Both the position numbers and the translations under genes were made by a program. Positions 1 to 8,341 of a stretch of DNA of 64,000 nucleotides are shown here, piece by piece (within the stretch, counting starts at the first letter, position 1; each line of letters starts with the position of its first letter). A model generated the notes under the pieces. That model worked only from the letters and a program-made list of their open reading frames with translations, made no database searches and had not been told where the DNA came from. Source of the DNA: Caballeronia temeraria (GTDB lineage: Bacteria > Pseudomonadota > Gammaproteobacteria > Burkholderiales > Burkholderiaceae); NCBI RefSeq assembly GCF_001544795.2, contig NZ_FCOI02000032.1:1-64000 (forward strand). Reading direction: 5' to 3'.

Positions 1-127
1 TGTGACCGCGGGCCTGAAAAGCTGCTTTCTTTGGTCACTTTCTTTGCAGCAGCAAAGAAAGTGACTGCCGCCCCGCACAGGGGCAGTGCTAATAGACCAC
101 TAAGAAAACAGGATCCGGCGAAAACAC
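1..127. repeat. Partial copy (right arm) of the large palindromic repeat
   Basis: This matches the right arm of the two complete elements at 7356-7957 and 12797-13420. It contains the shared run from TGTGACCGCGGGC to GGGGCAGTGCTAATAGACC and the outer end GGATCCGGCGAAAA. A perfect 14-bp stem with a 4-nt loop (GTCACTTTCTTTGC / GCAAAGAAAGTGAC) lies at 34-65. The left part of the element is presumably outside the window. It sits directly after the 3' end of the leftward gene that stops at 177. Confidence 0.85.
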
Positions 128-176
128 AAGCAGTCAAACGCAGACGCAAGAGCGAAGCAAAAGCCAACCCAAAACC

Positions 177-578
177 TCACTTAGCCGCAGACTTCTGCTG
201 AATCCCACAAGCCTTATACGCATCCCTCTGCAACTCGCGATACTTCTTAGTCTGCGCCTTCGCGCGATCGACCCGAAACTCCGCCCCACCTTCCCCACCC
301 AACGTCGCGTATTTAGAAAACGTAGACTGCTCGACGTAATCATCATAAGTAAGCACCTGCGCGATCTTGTCGATCGCACAAGAGCACTTGTACACGTTGG
401 CGAAATCGTGCCCGTTATCGTCCATGCACCCGAGCACGTATTCCACGCGCCCTTCGGTCGGATAATCGTGACTCTTCGCCGGCGGCGCACCATTCCCCGC
501 GCCCGTCGCGGCAATCGAAAGCGGCGAAATCAGCGAGAGGCAAGTGAGCACCATCAACGCGCAGCAACGTGGGGTCAT
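177..578 (-). CDS. Small exported Cys-containing protein, unknown function
   Basis: This 133-residue protein has an N-terminal signal-like hydrophobic segment (residues 4-23, possible cleavage after SIAA). The predicted mature part carries four cysteines (51, 65, 67, 124), including a CSC motif, which suggests disulfides or metal binding in the periplasm. It is the last gene on the strand of the H4MPT module, 78 bp downstream of fae. An exported product is odd beside cytoplasmic C1 enzymes and fits better with the periplasmic XoxF machinery nearby. I do not recognise a named family, and no function is assigned. Confidence 0.7.
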   Translation of the reverse strand: MTPRCCALMVLTCLSLISPLSIAATGAGNGAPPAKSHDYPTEGRVEYVLGCMDDNGHDFANVYKCSCAIDKIAQVLTYDDYVEQSTFSKYATLGGEGGAEFRVDRAKAQTKKYRELQRDAYKACGIQQKSAAK

Positions 579-656
579 GCGATAAGCCTCGTCATGTCAT
601 AACGCCAGAACAGCCGGCACGCAGATGAACCCACGCACCGGCCACAAGCAAAGCAA

Positions 657-1166
657 TCAGCTCGGCGAGAACGGGTGCGACATCGAGCCCTTCTTCGATA
701 CTACATCCTTCGCCGATGGCTCGCCCGCCACCGCGCGCGCAAGCGCTTCCTTCGTCGCCTGATAGTTGAAGTCGTGGATCTTCTGGTCGTCGTTCGCTTC
801 CCAGTGGATGAACACGCCGACGCACACGAACACGTCGTCGGCTTCATCGGCGGGAATGACGCCCGCTTCCACACTGTCCGCGACGGCCATCGCCACTGCG
901 CGCTGCGCCGGGCCGAACATCTGCACGGCCTGCTTCGCGCCCTTGATCGTCACCTTGTTGAAGAGAATCGTGTTCGGCTTGGTCAGCAGATTCGGCGCGA
1001 CCACGGCGAGCAGCGACGTAAAGCCATCCTTGTTGTTCGTGAGCGCGTTGCAGAACGCGGTCTCGGCAGCGGAACCTCGCGGTCCGATGATCAAGTCGAT
1101 GTGTGCGACCTCGTTGCCATCGCCGACGAGCGACTCTCCTACCAGGACGCGGTTGATCTTGGCCAT
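657..1166 (-). CDS. fae: Formaldehyde-activating enzyme (Fae)
   Basis: Fae condenses formaldehyde with tetrahydromethanopterin to methylene-H4MPT in the cytoplasm, the entry step of the H4MPT oxidation route. The 169-residue sequence has the hallmark N-terminal block GDGNEVAHIDLIIGPRG, with the conserved histidine at 22. It also has TSLLAVVAPNL, AVQMFGPAQ and a GVFIHWEA block typical of methylotroph Fae. Length is normal for the family. A strong ribosome site (GGAGG) lies 7 bp before the ATG. A 168-bp gap separates it from the upstream CitG-like gene, so it may have its own promoter, which would suit a highly expressed enzyme. Confidence 0.97.
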   Translation of the reverse strand: MAKINRVLVGESLVGDGNEVAHIDLIIGPRGSAAETAFCNALTNNKDGFTSLLAVVAPNLLTKPNTILFNKVTIKGAKQAVQMFGPAQRAVAMAVADSVEAGVIPADEADDVFVCVGVFIHWEANDDQKIHDFNYQATKEALARAVAGEPSAKDVVSKKGSMSHPFSPS

Positions 1167-1334
1167 GCTGTTCCTCCAGTGATGTGTGGTTCTCGGGACA
1201 AGCGACTTGCTCTCGACTCGCGACGGTCACCAAAGCCGCGCAAGGCTCGCGGTCCACCGGATTGCCGATGCGACCGCTCAACCGCGAACTTCCTAACATG
1301 TTCCGTGCCAATTTTTTGTCCGCGCCGGCAGACT

Positions 1335-2192
1335 TCATGCATTCGTCGATGACGTCATCAGCGCGACGAAAAGCGTCGCCACCGCCAGGTCCGCGCTCGT
1401 GCCCGGATTGATGCCGCGCGCCTTCAGTTCGGCATCCCATTCATCGAGCGCCGGCGACTCGGCGGGACAGTCCGCGCGGCGCCAGTTCGCGCGTTGAATC
1501 GATGCATCGCGCGTGACACTTTGCGCCACCGCCGCGCCCTGCTTGCGCACTATGTGCGAATCGGGCCAGCCGGAAAGAAACGTCAGGAACGCAGCGAGCA
1601 TCGCGCGATGCTCCGTCGCCGCGTCGACCGTGCCCGCCGCATCGAGGCCCGCGCCGAAGATATCGGCGAATCCGTTCTCGTATTGACGCGCGATGCTGTC
1701 GCGATCCGCCGCGAGCGCCATCGCGGCGCGTAACGTCACGGTCGGCGGCGCGTGCACGGGCTGCTCGGGCGCATCGCCGAGGCCGCCCGGATTGGCCAGC
1801 GCGATCGCGCGATAGGCGAGGCGGGCGTCGTCGATGTCCAGCTCCGCGAGCACGCGTTGCGTCGCGGCGTGCCAGCGCGATGCATCGACCGGCTCGTGCG
1901 CATCGAAACGGTCGAGCGCGGCGCACAACGGCGCGGCGAGCAGCACGATGCCGAGATTCGTATTGCAGCCGACCGCGTCGAACGTGCGGCGCACGGCGTC
2001 GAGAATGCGCGCGCCCACGCGTGCGCCGGGCGCGAAAAGCCCCGCGGCCGCCGTGCCCGCGCTCGCGATGAATTGTGCCGACGTCATGTTGTGCCCCGCG
2101 CTCGCGACACTTACATTGCCGGGCTTGCGCGTCTCGACATCGAGACGGCACGCGCGCAGAAACGCCGTGCGCGCGGCGTCAGACGCGCTCAT
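1335..2192 (-). CDS. CitG/MdcB-like triphosphoribosyl-dephospho-CoA synthase family protein of the H4MPT cluster
   Basis: The protein resembles the CitG/MdcB family that makes the 2'-(5''-triphosphoribosyl)-dephospho-CoA prosthetic-group precursor. Visible family blocks are ETRKPGNVS near the N terminus, and GCNTNLGIVLLAAPL in the middle. Homologues without citrate lyase or malonate decarboxylase genes are typical of H4MPT-linked C1 clusters, where they are thought to help build the cofactor; the exact reaction there is not settled. The ATG at 2192 overlaps the end of the RimK-like gene by 14 bp. A further-upstream TTG at 2210 is less likely. About 285 residues. Confidence 0.85.
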   Translation of the reverse strand: MSASDAARTAFLRACRLDVETRKPGNVSVASAGHNMTSAQFIASAGTAAAGLFAPGARVGARILDAVRRTFDAVGCNTNLGIVLLAAPLCAALDRFDAHEPVDASRWHAATQRVLAELDIDDARLAYRAIALANPGGLGDAPEQPVHAPPTVTLRAAMALAADRDSIARQYENGFADIFGAGLDAAGTVDAATEHRAMLAAFLTFLSGWPDSHIVRKQGAAVAQSVTRDASIQRANWRRADCPAESPALDEWDAELKARGINPGTSADLAVATLFVALMTSSTNA

Positions 2193-3108
2193 CGCCGCTG
2201 GCGAGCGCAAGCGTGCCTTTCGATGCGGCCAGCTTGCGATCGAGAAAATCGTCGACGAGCAGCGCCGCGATATCGAGCGGCGTCACCGATTGCAGTCCGC
2301 GCCACGCCGCGACGCCGTTCACTTCGAGCACCACGGGCCGCCCGTCCTCAGACGGAATCAGATCGACGCCCGCGTAATCCAGCCCGAGCGCTTCCGTGGC
2401 GCGCACGGCGATTTCGGCGAGCGCGGGCGTGAGTTCCGCCGGCTCGCATTTCGCGCCGCGCGCGAAGTTGTGAATCCAGTCCTCGCCGCCCACGCGCTTC
2501 ATCGCCGCGAGCGCCTTGCCGCCGATCACGAGCACGCGCCAGTCGAAGCCGGGCGTGCCTGCATCGACATAACGCTGGAGATACGCGACCTGACTGAAGG
2601 CGCTGAGCGACGGCAGCGTCACGCCGGGTTTCTTCAGTCCCTTGCCCTGCGAGCCGAAGAGCGGCTTCATCACGACCTGCCGGCCCGCCGCCGCCTCGCG
2701 CATCAGCACGCGCTGCGCATGCGCGGGCGATTCGCTGGCCCACGTCGCGGGCGTCGGCACGCCGTAGCGGTTGAGCAGGAAGCTCGTCATCGACTTGTCG
2801 ACGCTGCGCTCGATCGCGCGCGCATCGTTGTAGACGGGCACGCCGCTCTCGCGCAGCGCGTGCAGGATGCCGAGCCGCAAGGTCACCTGTTCGAACGTGC
2901 CGCCCGCGATGCCGCGCACGAACACGGCATCGGGCAGCGTGTGGCCAAAGCCGGGAATCGCGAGGCCGTGCGGCTTCCATGTCGTGTCGATGCGGCAATC
3001 GGCGAGATCGACGTTGCGCGCTTCGACATCGCGCGCGCGGAACGCTTTTTTCAGGCGTCCGGTGTGCCAGCCGGTTTCGTCGGTCATGATGGCCACGCGC
3101 ACGCTCAT
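2179..3108 (-). CDS. RimK-like ATP-grasp ligase of the H4MPT cluster
   Basis: This is a 309-residue ATP-grasp enzyme related to RimK and to archaeal ligases that add glutamate to tetrahydromethanopterin-type cofactors. Visible ATP-grasp features are VVMKPLFGSQGKG (phosphate-binding loop), DWRVLVIGGKALAAMKR, and the metal-binding C-terminal VLEVNGVAAW. The ATG at 3108 overlaps the mch stop in an ATGA arrangement, so it is translationally coupled to mch. By context it probably ligates an amino acid to the bacterial dephospho-H4MPT side chain. The acceptor and amino acid are inferred, not seen. Confidence 0.88.
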   Translation of the reverse strand: MSVRVAIMTDETGWHTGRLKKAFRARDVEARNVDLADCRIDTTWKPHGLAIPGFGHTLPDAVFVRGIAGGTFEQVTLRLGILHALRESGVPVYNDARAIERSVDKSMTSFLLNRYGVPTPATWASESPAHAQRVLMREAAAGRQVVMKPLFGSQGKGLKKPGVTLPSLSAFSQVAYLQRYVDAGTPGFDWRVLVIGGKALAAMKRVGGEDWIHNFARGAKCEPAELTPALAEIAVRATEALGLDYAGVDLIPSEDGRPVVLEVNGVAAWRGLQSVTPLDIAALLVDDFLDRKLAASKGTLALASGDERV

Positions 3109-4103
3109 GACGCGCTCCATTGCGCGTCGAGCAACGCGCGATCGACCTTGCCGCCGTGATACGTCGCGCCGGTTTCGAGACTCGACACCCACGCTTCGGC
3201 GGGCGCGAAGAGCGCGGAATCGATCTGATAGAAGTCGTAGTTGAACGACGTGAAGATATCGGCGAACGGACGCCCGTAATCGCGCGCATTCGACGACGGC
3301 AGCTCGGCGGCGAGACGCTTCGCGGCCGCATCGCTTTTCACGGTCAGATGCACGCGGCCGCCATAGAGGATCGCGTCGTTGGTGCGGCCCATCGCGGCAA
3401 TGCCATCGGGCGCGGGCGGCGGAAGCGGCGCGCTGCCGCTGCCTTCGACGATCTCGGCCAGATCGATGCCCAGCACATGCGTCTTGTGCAGCGCAACTTC
3501 CACGACACGCGCGACGACCTGCACCGTGCCCGCGACAGACTGTGTCGGCGTCACCGCGATCACGAGGTTCTCCGGCGCGAGGCCGCAATCGTTGAGCACC
3601 TTGTCGATGACGACCTGCGGCGGCAGCCGGTCCACTTCCATCACGAGCGCGCCGCGATCATGCCGGTCGCGATAACCGAGTTCGTCGAAGAGCGGCTCCT
3701 TGCATGCGAGCGCGCGCGCCGGGCCCGAGCCGAGCGAAAAGAATTTCTTGCCGCCCGTCTGCTCCTTGGTCGCGGACAGGCTCCAGCCCGCGTACTGGCT
3801 CGCGAGACACGCGAGCACCGGGTTGCTCGTATGCACTTCGATGAAGCCGGGCCAGAGCGGCGCGTCATCGAACGCGATGCGCCGCGCGACGCGCCCGAGC
3901 CCGCCCATGCAGATGCGCGCGATCAGCACGCCCGCGTCGGCGCTGCCTTTGGCGTTCACGCCCGCATCGACGATCACGGTGCCGCCGTCCGTGCGCGTCA
4001 CGTCGACGTGAAGGCGCGCGGCATCGTCGATGAGACGCGCGACGAGCCGCTCGCTCGATGCGTTGACGCTCACGGCGGCATCCGCCTGAAAAGTTGATGT
4101 CAT
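3105..4103 (-). CDS. mch: Methenyltetrahydromethanopterin cyclohydrolase
   Basis: Mch hydrolyses methenyl-H4MPT to formyl-H4MPT, the step after MtdB. The 332-residue protein is full length for the family and carries recognisable blocks: GGLGRVARRIAFDD, VHTSNPVLACLASQYAGW, the glycine-rich KFFSLGSGPARAL, and the C-terminal SFNYDFYQIDSALFAPA. The start at 4103 overlaps the stop of the upstream ATP-grasp gene by 4 nt, and its own stop overlaps the RimK-like gene. It therefore sits inside a tightly coupled leftward operon. Its product would be handed to the FhcABCD formyltransferase/hydrolase complex, which is not in this window. Confidence 0.97.
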   Translation of the reverse strand: MTSTFQADAAVSVNASSERLVARLIDDAARLHVDVTRTDGGTVIVDAGVNAKGSADAGVLIARICMGGLGRVARRIAFDDAPLWPGFIEVHTSNPVLACLASQYAGWSLSATKEQTGGKKFFSLGSGPARALACKEPLFDELGYRDRHDRGALVMEVDRLPPQVVIDKVLNDCGLAPENLVIAVTPTQSVAGTVQVVARVVEVALHKTHVLGIDLAEIVEGSGSAPLPPPAPDGIAAMGRTNDAILYGGRVHLTVKSDAAAKRLAAELPSSNARDYGRPFADIFTSFNYDFYQIDSALFAPAEAWVSSLETGATYHGGKVDRALLDAQWSAS

Positions 4104-5275
4104 GGTCTCGATAAGGTGTCGATGCGTTGCAGAAGGCGTGCGTGCTCGCGGTCCAGCGCGTCGCGCAGATCGGCGAATGCGGGCGCGGAGACGGTCATCG
4201 TGCAGACCGGCTGGCCCGCTTCGATGCGCGCGCCGACGAGCGGCACGTCGTGGCACGCGGGATCGTCGAAACAGGCGTCGCTGAACGCGTGCGATGCGAT
4301 GAAGCTTTCGTGCGCGAACACGACACGCTGTCCGGCGTAAAGCGGCGGCGTGCCCGTCGCCGTTTCCGGCGCGTGCGGCAGATCGCCGTGCAGACACGCG
4401 TCCAGATGCGCGCCGATCAGCCCGCGCGGCCAGGCGTCGGGCCAGGCGGCTTCGTAGAGCGCCATCGTCGATGACGGGCGCGTGTTGATTTCGAGCACGC
4501 TGAAGTCATCGCCATCGAGCAGAAAGTCGATGCTGTTCAAGCCCGCCAGATCCGTTTGCCAGACGATTCGATCGATCGCCTCGACGATGCGCGCCGCGAC
4601 GTGCGCTGGCAAGCGCACCGGCCCGAGCGAGCCCGCGTGCACGAAGGGCAGGCGTCCAGCCGCGATCGTCAGTTGTTCCGCGAAGCCGATCACCGCCGCT
4701 TCGCGATGCGCGGCGACGAAGAGCGCGGACATCGAACGGCCTTTCGCGAGCCGCTGGAAATACGCGCCATCGGTCGTGCGTTCGACATCGCCGGCCCATT
4801 CGATATGCGTGCCGCCGCAACCATCCGACCGTTTCACGAGCCAGCCCGCGCGATCCGCGGGCGGCGTGTAGCGCACGTCCGGATGCGCGATATGCGCTTC
4901 GTCGAGCAGCGCGAAGAAGCGGTGCGGATCGCGCACCGCCGCCGCCTGCGCGCCATTGCCGATGAAGCGCGGCACGCGCGGCGCGCGACTCAGTTCGCCC
5001 GCGAGCGGCTCCAGTCCGCTCGTCACGATGAGGCCGAGCATGCGCGGCAGGCGCGCGGCGTGTTCGAGCGCATCGTAGAGACGCGCGCGATCGATCGACA
5101 GACCCTTGCCGCCGATATCGAACCACATGCCCGCGTGCTCGCGCGTATCGCGATCGCCGAAGATATCGAGCGCGACGACGTTCAGGCCCGCGCGCGCCGC
5201 CGATTGCGCTAGGAGCCGCGCCGACAATCCCGCGACGGCGATGCGCGGCGCGCGAGAGGCATCGCCCGAAATCAT
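4100..5275 (-). CDS. ATP-grasp superfamily protein conserved in H4MPT C1 clusters
   Basis: The 391-residue protein begins with a Rossmann-like segment (RIAVAGLSARLLAQSAARAG) and carries ATP-grasp signatures: WLVKRSDGCGGTHIEW and the metal-binding VLEINTRPSSTM. It belongs to the group of ATP-grasp proteins always found with mch and mtdB in methylotrophs and considered to be needed for H4MPT function or synthesis. The substrate is unknown. It overlaps mtdB by 4 nt upstream and mch by 4 nt downstream. Together with the RimK-like gene it gives the operon two separate ATP-grasp ligases, which suggests two ligation steps on the cofactor. Confidence 0.85.
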   Translation of the reverse strand: MISGDASRAPRIAVAGLSARLLAQSAARAGLNVVALDIFGDRDTREHAGMWFDIGGKGLSIDRARLYDALEHAARLPRMLGLIVTSGLEPLAGELSRAPRVPRFIGNGAQAAAVRDPHRFFALLDEAHIAHPDVRYTPPADRAGWLVKRSDGCGGTHIEWAGDVERTTDGAYFQRLAKGRSMSALFVAAHREAAVIGFAEQLTIAAGRLPFVHAGSLGPVRLPAHVAARIVEAIDRIVWQTDLAGLNSIDFLLDGDDFSVLEINTRPSSTMALYEAAWPDAWPRGLIGAHLDACLHGDLPHAPETATGTPPLYAGQRVVFAHESFIASHAFSDACFDDPACHDVPLVGARIEAGQPVCTMTVSAPAFADLRDALDREHARLLQRIDTLSRP

Positions 5276-6201
5276 GAGCTTTGTCCCGCGACGATCGCGC
5301 GGGCTTCGTCGAATGCTTCGGGAAAGCCGAGATAGACGGGCTTGCCGCCGGTGCGCATGCGCAGAAAGAGCCGGTGCTCCGCCTGATATTTAACGTTGCC
5401 GATCGCGAGCGCGCCGATGCCGACCGCATCCGCGCGCGCGGCGCCCGCGAGCGGCTTGCCGTCGTCCATGACGTTGACGCCCGCGATGCCTTCGGGCGGC
5501 ACGGCGTTGACATCGGCGGCGATCAGGAGGTTTTTCGCGTGCACGAGATCGGCGGAGGTCATCACCTGCACGCCCGCGACCGCCGTCGCGAACACGACTT
5601 CGGCGCGCGCGAGTTCGCGATGCAGTTGATCGGGCGAGCCGGTCGCGACGCCCGAGGTGGCGATATCGAAGCGGCGATTGATCTCGTCGCTCACTTGCGT
5701 CGCGCGCGACTGGCTCGAATGGCTCGCGACGACGACATCCGCGCCGAGCGATGCGGCCATCGCCGCGGCCACGCGTCCGACCGCGCCGGTGCCGCCGAGT
5801 ATCAGCACGCGTTTGCCGCCGAGATCGACGGAATGCGCGGCGCGCAGATGCTTTTCCGCGAGCGCGACGAGCGCGGCGGCGGTCGTATACGCGCCGCTCG
5901 GATCGGCGAAGACGGAGACTTCGAAGGGCGGGACCATCGCGTTGCGGGCTTTTTCGAGCATGTCGGCGGCGAGCATCACGTCGCGTCCGCCGATGAAGAT
6001 GCCCGTGCGCGACACGCCTTTCGGCCCGCGCGAGAAGATCGCGTCCTGCGTGAGTTGCACGACGATGTCCTCGTCGACGTTGCAGTACGGCACGAGAACC
6101 TGATAGCCCGCGTCGGCGGCCATGTTCACGTCGAACGGGCTCATTTGCGGCGTGCTGGTGAACATGTGCAGGACGTAGGGTCGTTCGGTGGCTTCGGGCA
6201 T
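5272..6201 (-). CDS. mtdB: NAD(P)-dependent methylene-H4MPT dehydrogenase (MtdB/MtdC type)
   Basis: This enzyme oxidises methylene-H4MPT, the product of Fae, to methenyl-H4MPT with NAD(P)+. The 309-residue sequence shows the N-terminal MFTSTPQMSPFDVNMAADAGY block of the family. It also has a Rossmann dinucleotide site, VLILGGTGAVGRVAAAMAA (residues about 130-148), and a conserved C-terminal NVKYQAEHRLF. I cannot separate MtdB from the related MtdC by eye, nor read the NAD versus NADP preference with certainty. The gene lies 39 bp after mptG and overlaps the next gene by 4 nt. Confidence 0.93.
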   Translation of the reverse strand: MPEATERPYVLHMFTSTPQMSPFDVNMAADAGYQVLVPYCNVDEDIVVQLTQDAIFSRGPKGVSRTGIFIGGRDVMLAADMLEKARNAMVPPFEVSVFADPSGAYTTAAALVALAEKHLRAAHSVDLGGKRVLILGGTGAVGRVAAAMAASLGADVVVASHSSQSRATQVSDEINRRFDIATSGVATGSPDQLHRELARAEVVFATAVAGVQVMTSADLVHAKNLLIAADVNAVPPEGIAGVNVMDDGKPLAGAARADAVGIGALAIGNVKYQAEHRLFLRMRTGGKPVYLGFPEAFDEARAIVAGQSS

Positions 6202-6240
6202 GGCGATGGACTCGTTTGGCGTGGTGATGTCGATTGATAT

Positions 6241-7284
6241 TCAGGCCGCGTTTGCGTCGTGATGATGTTGCCGCGCCGCGCGCCATGTTGCGCCGCGATT
6301 GCGTCCTCCTGCGATCGTGAACGTGAGCGATGCGCCCGGCGAAACGCGCTGTGCAGCGGCGCGGGCGCGTTCGGCGTCCTGTGCGCTCGCGACGAACGCG
6401 AAGCCGACCGGTCCCCACGATGTCTGTCCGATGCCCGCTTTCTGCTCGGCCGCGACGGCTTCGAGCGCGCGCGCGACGGCCGGACTTGCGAACACGCCGC
6501 CTTGCACGGGCGCGAAGTATTCGCCGATGGTTTGCTGCAGGTCGCAGATGGCGTCGGCGTAGGTGTCGAAATCGCTTTCCGCGACGGCGGGCAGGACGCG
6601 CATCAGCACGAGATGCGAGAGATGCGCGGCGAGCGACGCGGGGAAGGGCGCGAGTGAGGCGAGGCCGCGTTTCTCTTCATCGCCGTGGAGGCCTTCGCGT
6701 GAGGTGTCGTCGATGAGCAGCACGCGCCATGCTTCGGGGAATGGCTGTCGCGCGATGAGTGGCGGCAGGTTTGTCTTGGACGCGTTGCGTGTGTTGCGGC
6801 CACCGTCGACGATCAGACCGCCGTGGTCGAAGCCATGTATTCCGATGCCGGAACGCGCGCCGCGTGCGAGGATTCTGGCGATATCGGCGGTGGTTGCTTC
6901 GTGGCCTCTTACGCGCGCGTAGGCGGTGCCAAGGGCCAGTGCCAGTTGTGTGCCGGAGCCCAGGCCCGTGTGGGCGCGAGGCGTCTCGTGTACCTCTATG
7001 TCGATGGCGGGGCCTTTGCCTAGGGCCTGTTCCAGCTGCCTGATGTGCTGTTCGATGCGGTCGCGTTGAGCGCTGCTCGTCGTGCCTTCGATGATCGCAT
7101 CGCGTCTCGATGCGGGGGCTTGGCGCGCTGTGATTCGCGTACTGTGCGCGTCGATTGCGAGCCCTACACTGCCGAAGACGCGGCCCAGCGAGCCGTTCGG
7201 ATCGATGAAGCCAAGATGCAGGCGCGCAGGCGATTCGACTGTGATCGCCGAGAGCGGCGATAGGCGTGCAGGGGTGGGCGGCAT
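6241..7284 (-). CDS. mptG: Beta-ribofuranosylaminobenzene 5'-phosphate synthase (RFAP synthase)
   Basis: MptG joins p-aminobenzoate to PRPP with loss of CO2 and PPi, the first committed step of methanopterin biosynthesis. The 347-residue protein has the GHMP-kinase-like fold: an N-terminal SPARLHLGFIDPNGSLGRVFGSVG block and the HTGLGSGTQLALALG loop at about 103-117. GARSGIGIHGFDHGGLIVDGG follows. It is the first gene of the leftward H4MPT operon. The start codon is about 70 bp from the edge of the palindromic repeat, so the operon promoter must lie in that short stretch or inside the repeat. Confidence 0.94.
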   Translation of the reverse strand: MPPTPARLSPLSAITVESPARLHLGFIDPNGSLGRVFGSVGLAIDAHSTRITARQAPASRRDAIIEGTTSSAQRDRIEQHIRQLEQALGKGPAIDIEVHETPRAHTGLGSGTQLALALGTAYARVRGHEATTADIARILARGARSGIGIHGFDHGGLIVDGGRNTRNASKTNLPPLIARQPFPEAWRVLLIDDTSREGLHGDEEKRGLASLAPFPASLAAHLSHLVLMRVLPAVAESDFDTYADAICDLQQTIGEYFAPVQGGVFASPAVARALEAVAAEQKAGIGQTSWGPVGFAFVASAQDAERARAAAQRVSPGASLTFTIAGGRNRGATWRAARQHHHDANAA

Positions 7285-7355
7285 CGGGAGTGGATTCCTT
7301 TTTCAGGCGGAATTTTTGGGGGTGTTGGGGTTAGGCAAATCCTGTACCAGCTTTT

Positions 7356-7957
7356 CTTTTTCGCCGGATCCCGGTTTCTTTTTGGTTTATTAGCACTGCC
7401 CCTGTGCGGGGCGGCAGTCACTTTCTTTGCTGCTGCAAAGAAAGTAACCAAAGAAAGCAGCTTCTCAGGCCCGCGGTCACACGCAATTTGGGTAGTTCTC
7501 TCGTCCCAGGCGGCACTCGCCTAAAGAGTGCCCTCGGACGACTAACCGGGCTTGGATCGCGCACGGTCTGACTAGCTAGTCTTTTTAGGACGCTGGTTCA
7601 GCACGAAAGAGTTCCGGCACAGCGCTCCGCGCTGCCGTCGGGTCTGCGAGGGAAACCATTGGTTCGCTGCGCCGCGCGACCGCGTGGACCCATCGGCCGC
7701 GAAGCGGGCCGGAGCTATTTGGCGCTGAACCAGTTTGTTATGCGGCGCGATGTGACAGACCGTGCGCGAGCCAAGCCGGGTGATTGTGATGAGGGCACTC
7801 TTTAGGCGAGTGCCGCCTGCGACGAGAGAACTACCCAAACTGCGTGTGACCGCGGGCGCTTCGAGCTGCTTTCTTTGGTTACTTTCTTTGCAGCAGCAAA
7901 GAAAGTGACTGCCGCCCCGCACAGGGGCAGCGCTAATAGACCACAAAGAAAACGGGA
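7356..7957. repeat. Complete 600-bp large palindromic repeat, copy 2
   Basis: The element is one giant imperfect inverted repeat. The outer ends read TCGCCGGATCCCG / CGGGACCC, then TATTAGCRCTGCCCC, GCGGGGCGGCAGTCAC, a short hairpin around CTTTCTTTGCTGCTGCAAAG, and CCGCGGTCACACG. Further in are GCACTCGCCTAAAGAGTGCC and CGCGCACGGTCTG. Each block returns in reverse complement on the other side. The centre contains CAGCGCTCCGCGCTG and GGCCGCGAAGCGGGCC. No coding gene is supported inside; open frames there simply translate the repeat. It separates the mptG operon from the pterin dehydratase gene, ending within a few bases of the latter's stop. Confidence 0.9.
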
Positions 7958-7960
7958 CCC

Positions 7961-8341
7961 TCAACCCTCGTCATACTTGATATAGCGAAACCGCTGATCG
8001 TCGGAAGGCGTGCCGTCAAGAGGCCCATCCTCCTTACCCGGCTGCCATTGGATAACCTCTTCGATCTTGGAAGCCAGAGCAAAGTCCTTATCAGTGATTC
8101 CTCTAGCCGAATGCGTCTTGAGCTTGACGATGACAAACGCATAAGAAACGGTGAGATCCGGATGATGCCAGGCCGCTTCGGCAAGATGCCCAACCGTATT
8201 GACGACCATGAGCGTCCCCTTCCAGCCTTCGGTCTTGAACTTGCGCCGAAGCCACCCATCCTCCACGTACCAGTGCTTGAGCGCACCCGTGAGGCGCTGC
8301 TTGATCTCCTCGTCGGAATAGACCTTTTCGGCTTGAGCCAT
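7961..8341 (-). CDS. Pterin-4a-carbinolamine dehydratase-like protein
   Basis: The 126-residue protein has the family pattern WHHPDLTVSYAFVIVKLKTH followed by ARGITDKDFALASKIE, with the catalytic-type histidines at 59, 60 and 77. Classical members dehydrate 4a-hydroxytetrahydrobiopterin. Copies in methylotroph H4MPT clusters are thought to act in pterin cofactor synthesis or repair, and that context applies here. No phenylalanine hydroxylase gene is nearby. The ATG at 8341 was chosen because the region upstream does not resemble the family. It is divergent from xoxF and its 3' end abuts the palindromic repeat. Confidence 0.9.
   Translation of the reverse strand: MAQAEKVYSDEEIKQRLTGALKHWYVEDGWLRRKFKTEGWKGTLMVVNTVGHLAEAAWHHPDLTVSYAFVIVKLKTHSARGITDKDFALASKIEEVIQWQPGKEDGPLDGTPSDDQRFRYIKYDEG

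Noticed and set aside
1294..1312. Sigma-54-like promoter (minus strand TTGGCACGGAACATGTT) upstream of fae
   Set aside because: The -24 GG is present, but the position 10 bp downstream reads GT instead of the required GC, so it is not supported.
7572..7964. Open frames inside the palindromic repeats (also 12708-13013 and 13144-13446)
   Set aside because: They translate the inverted-repeat arms, recur in each copy in both orientations, and show no ribosome site or protein family; treated as repeat, not genes.
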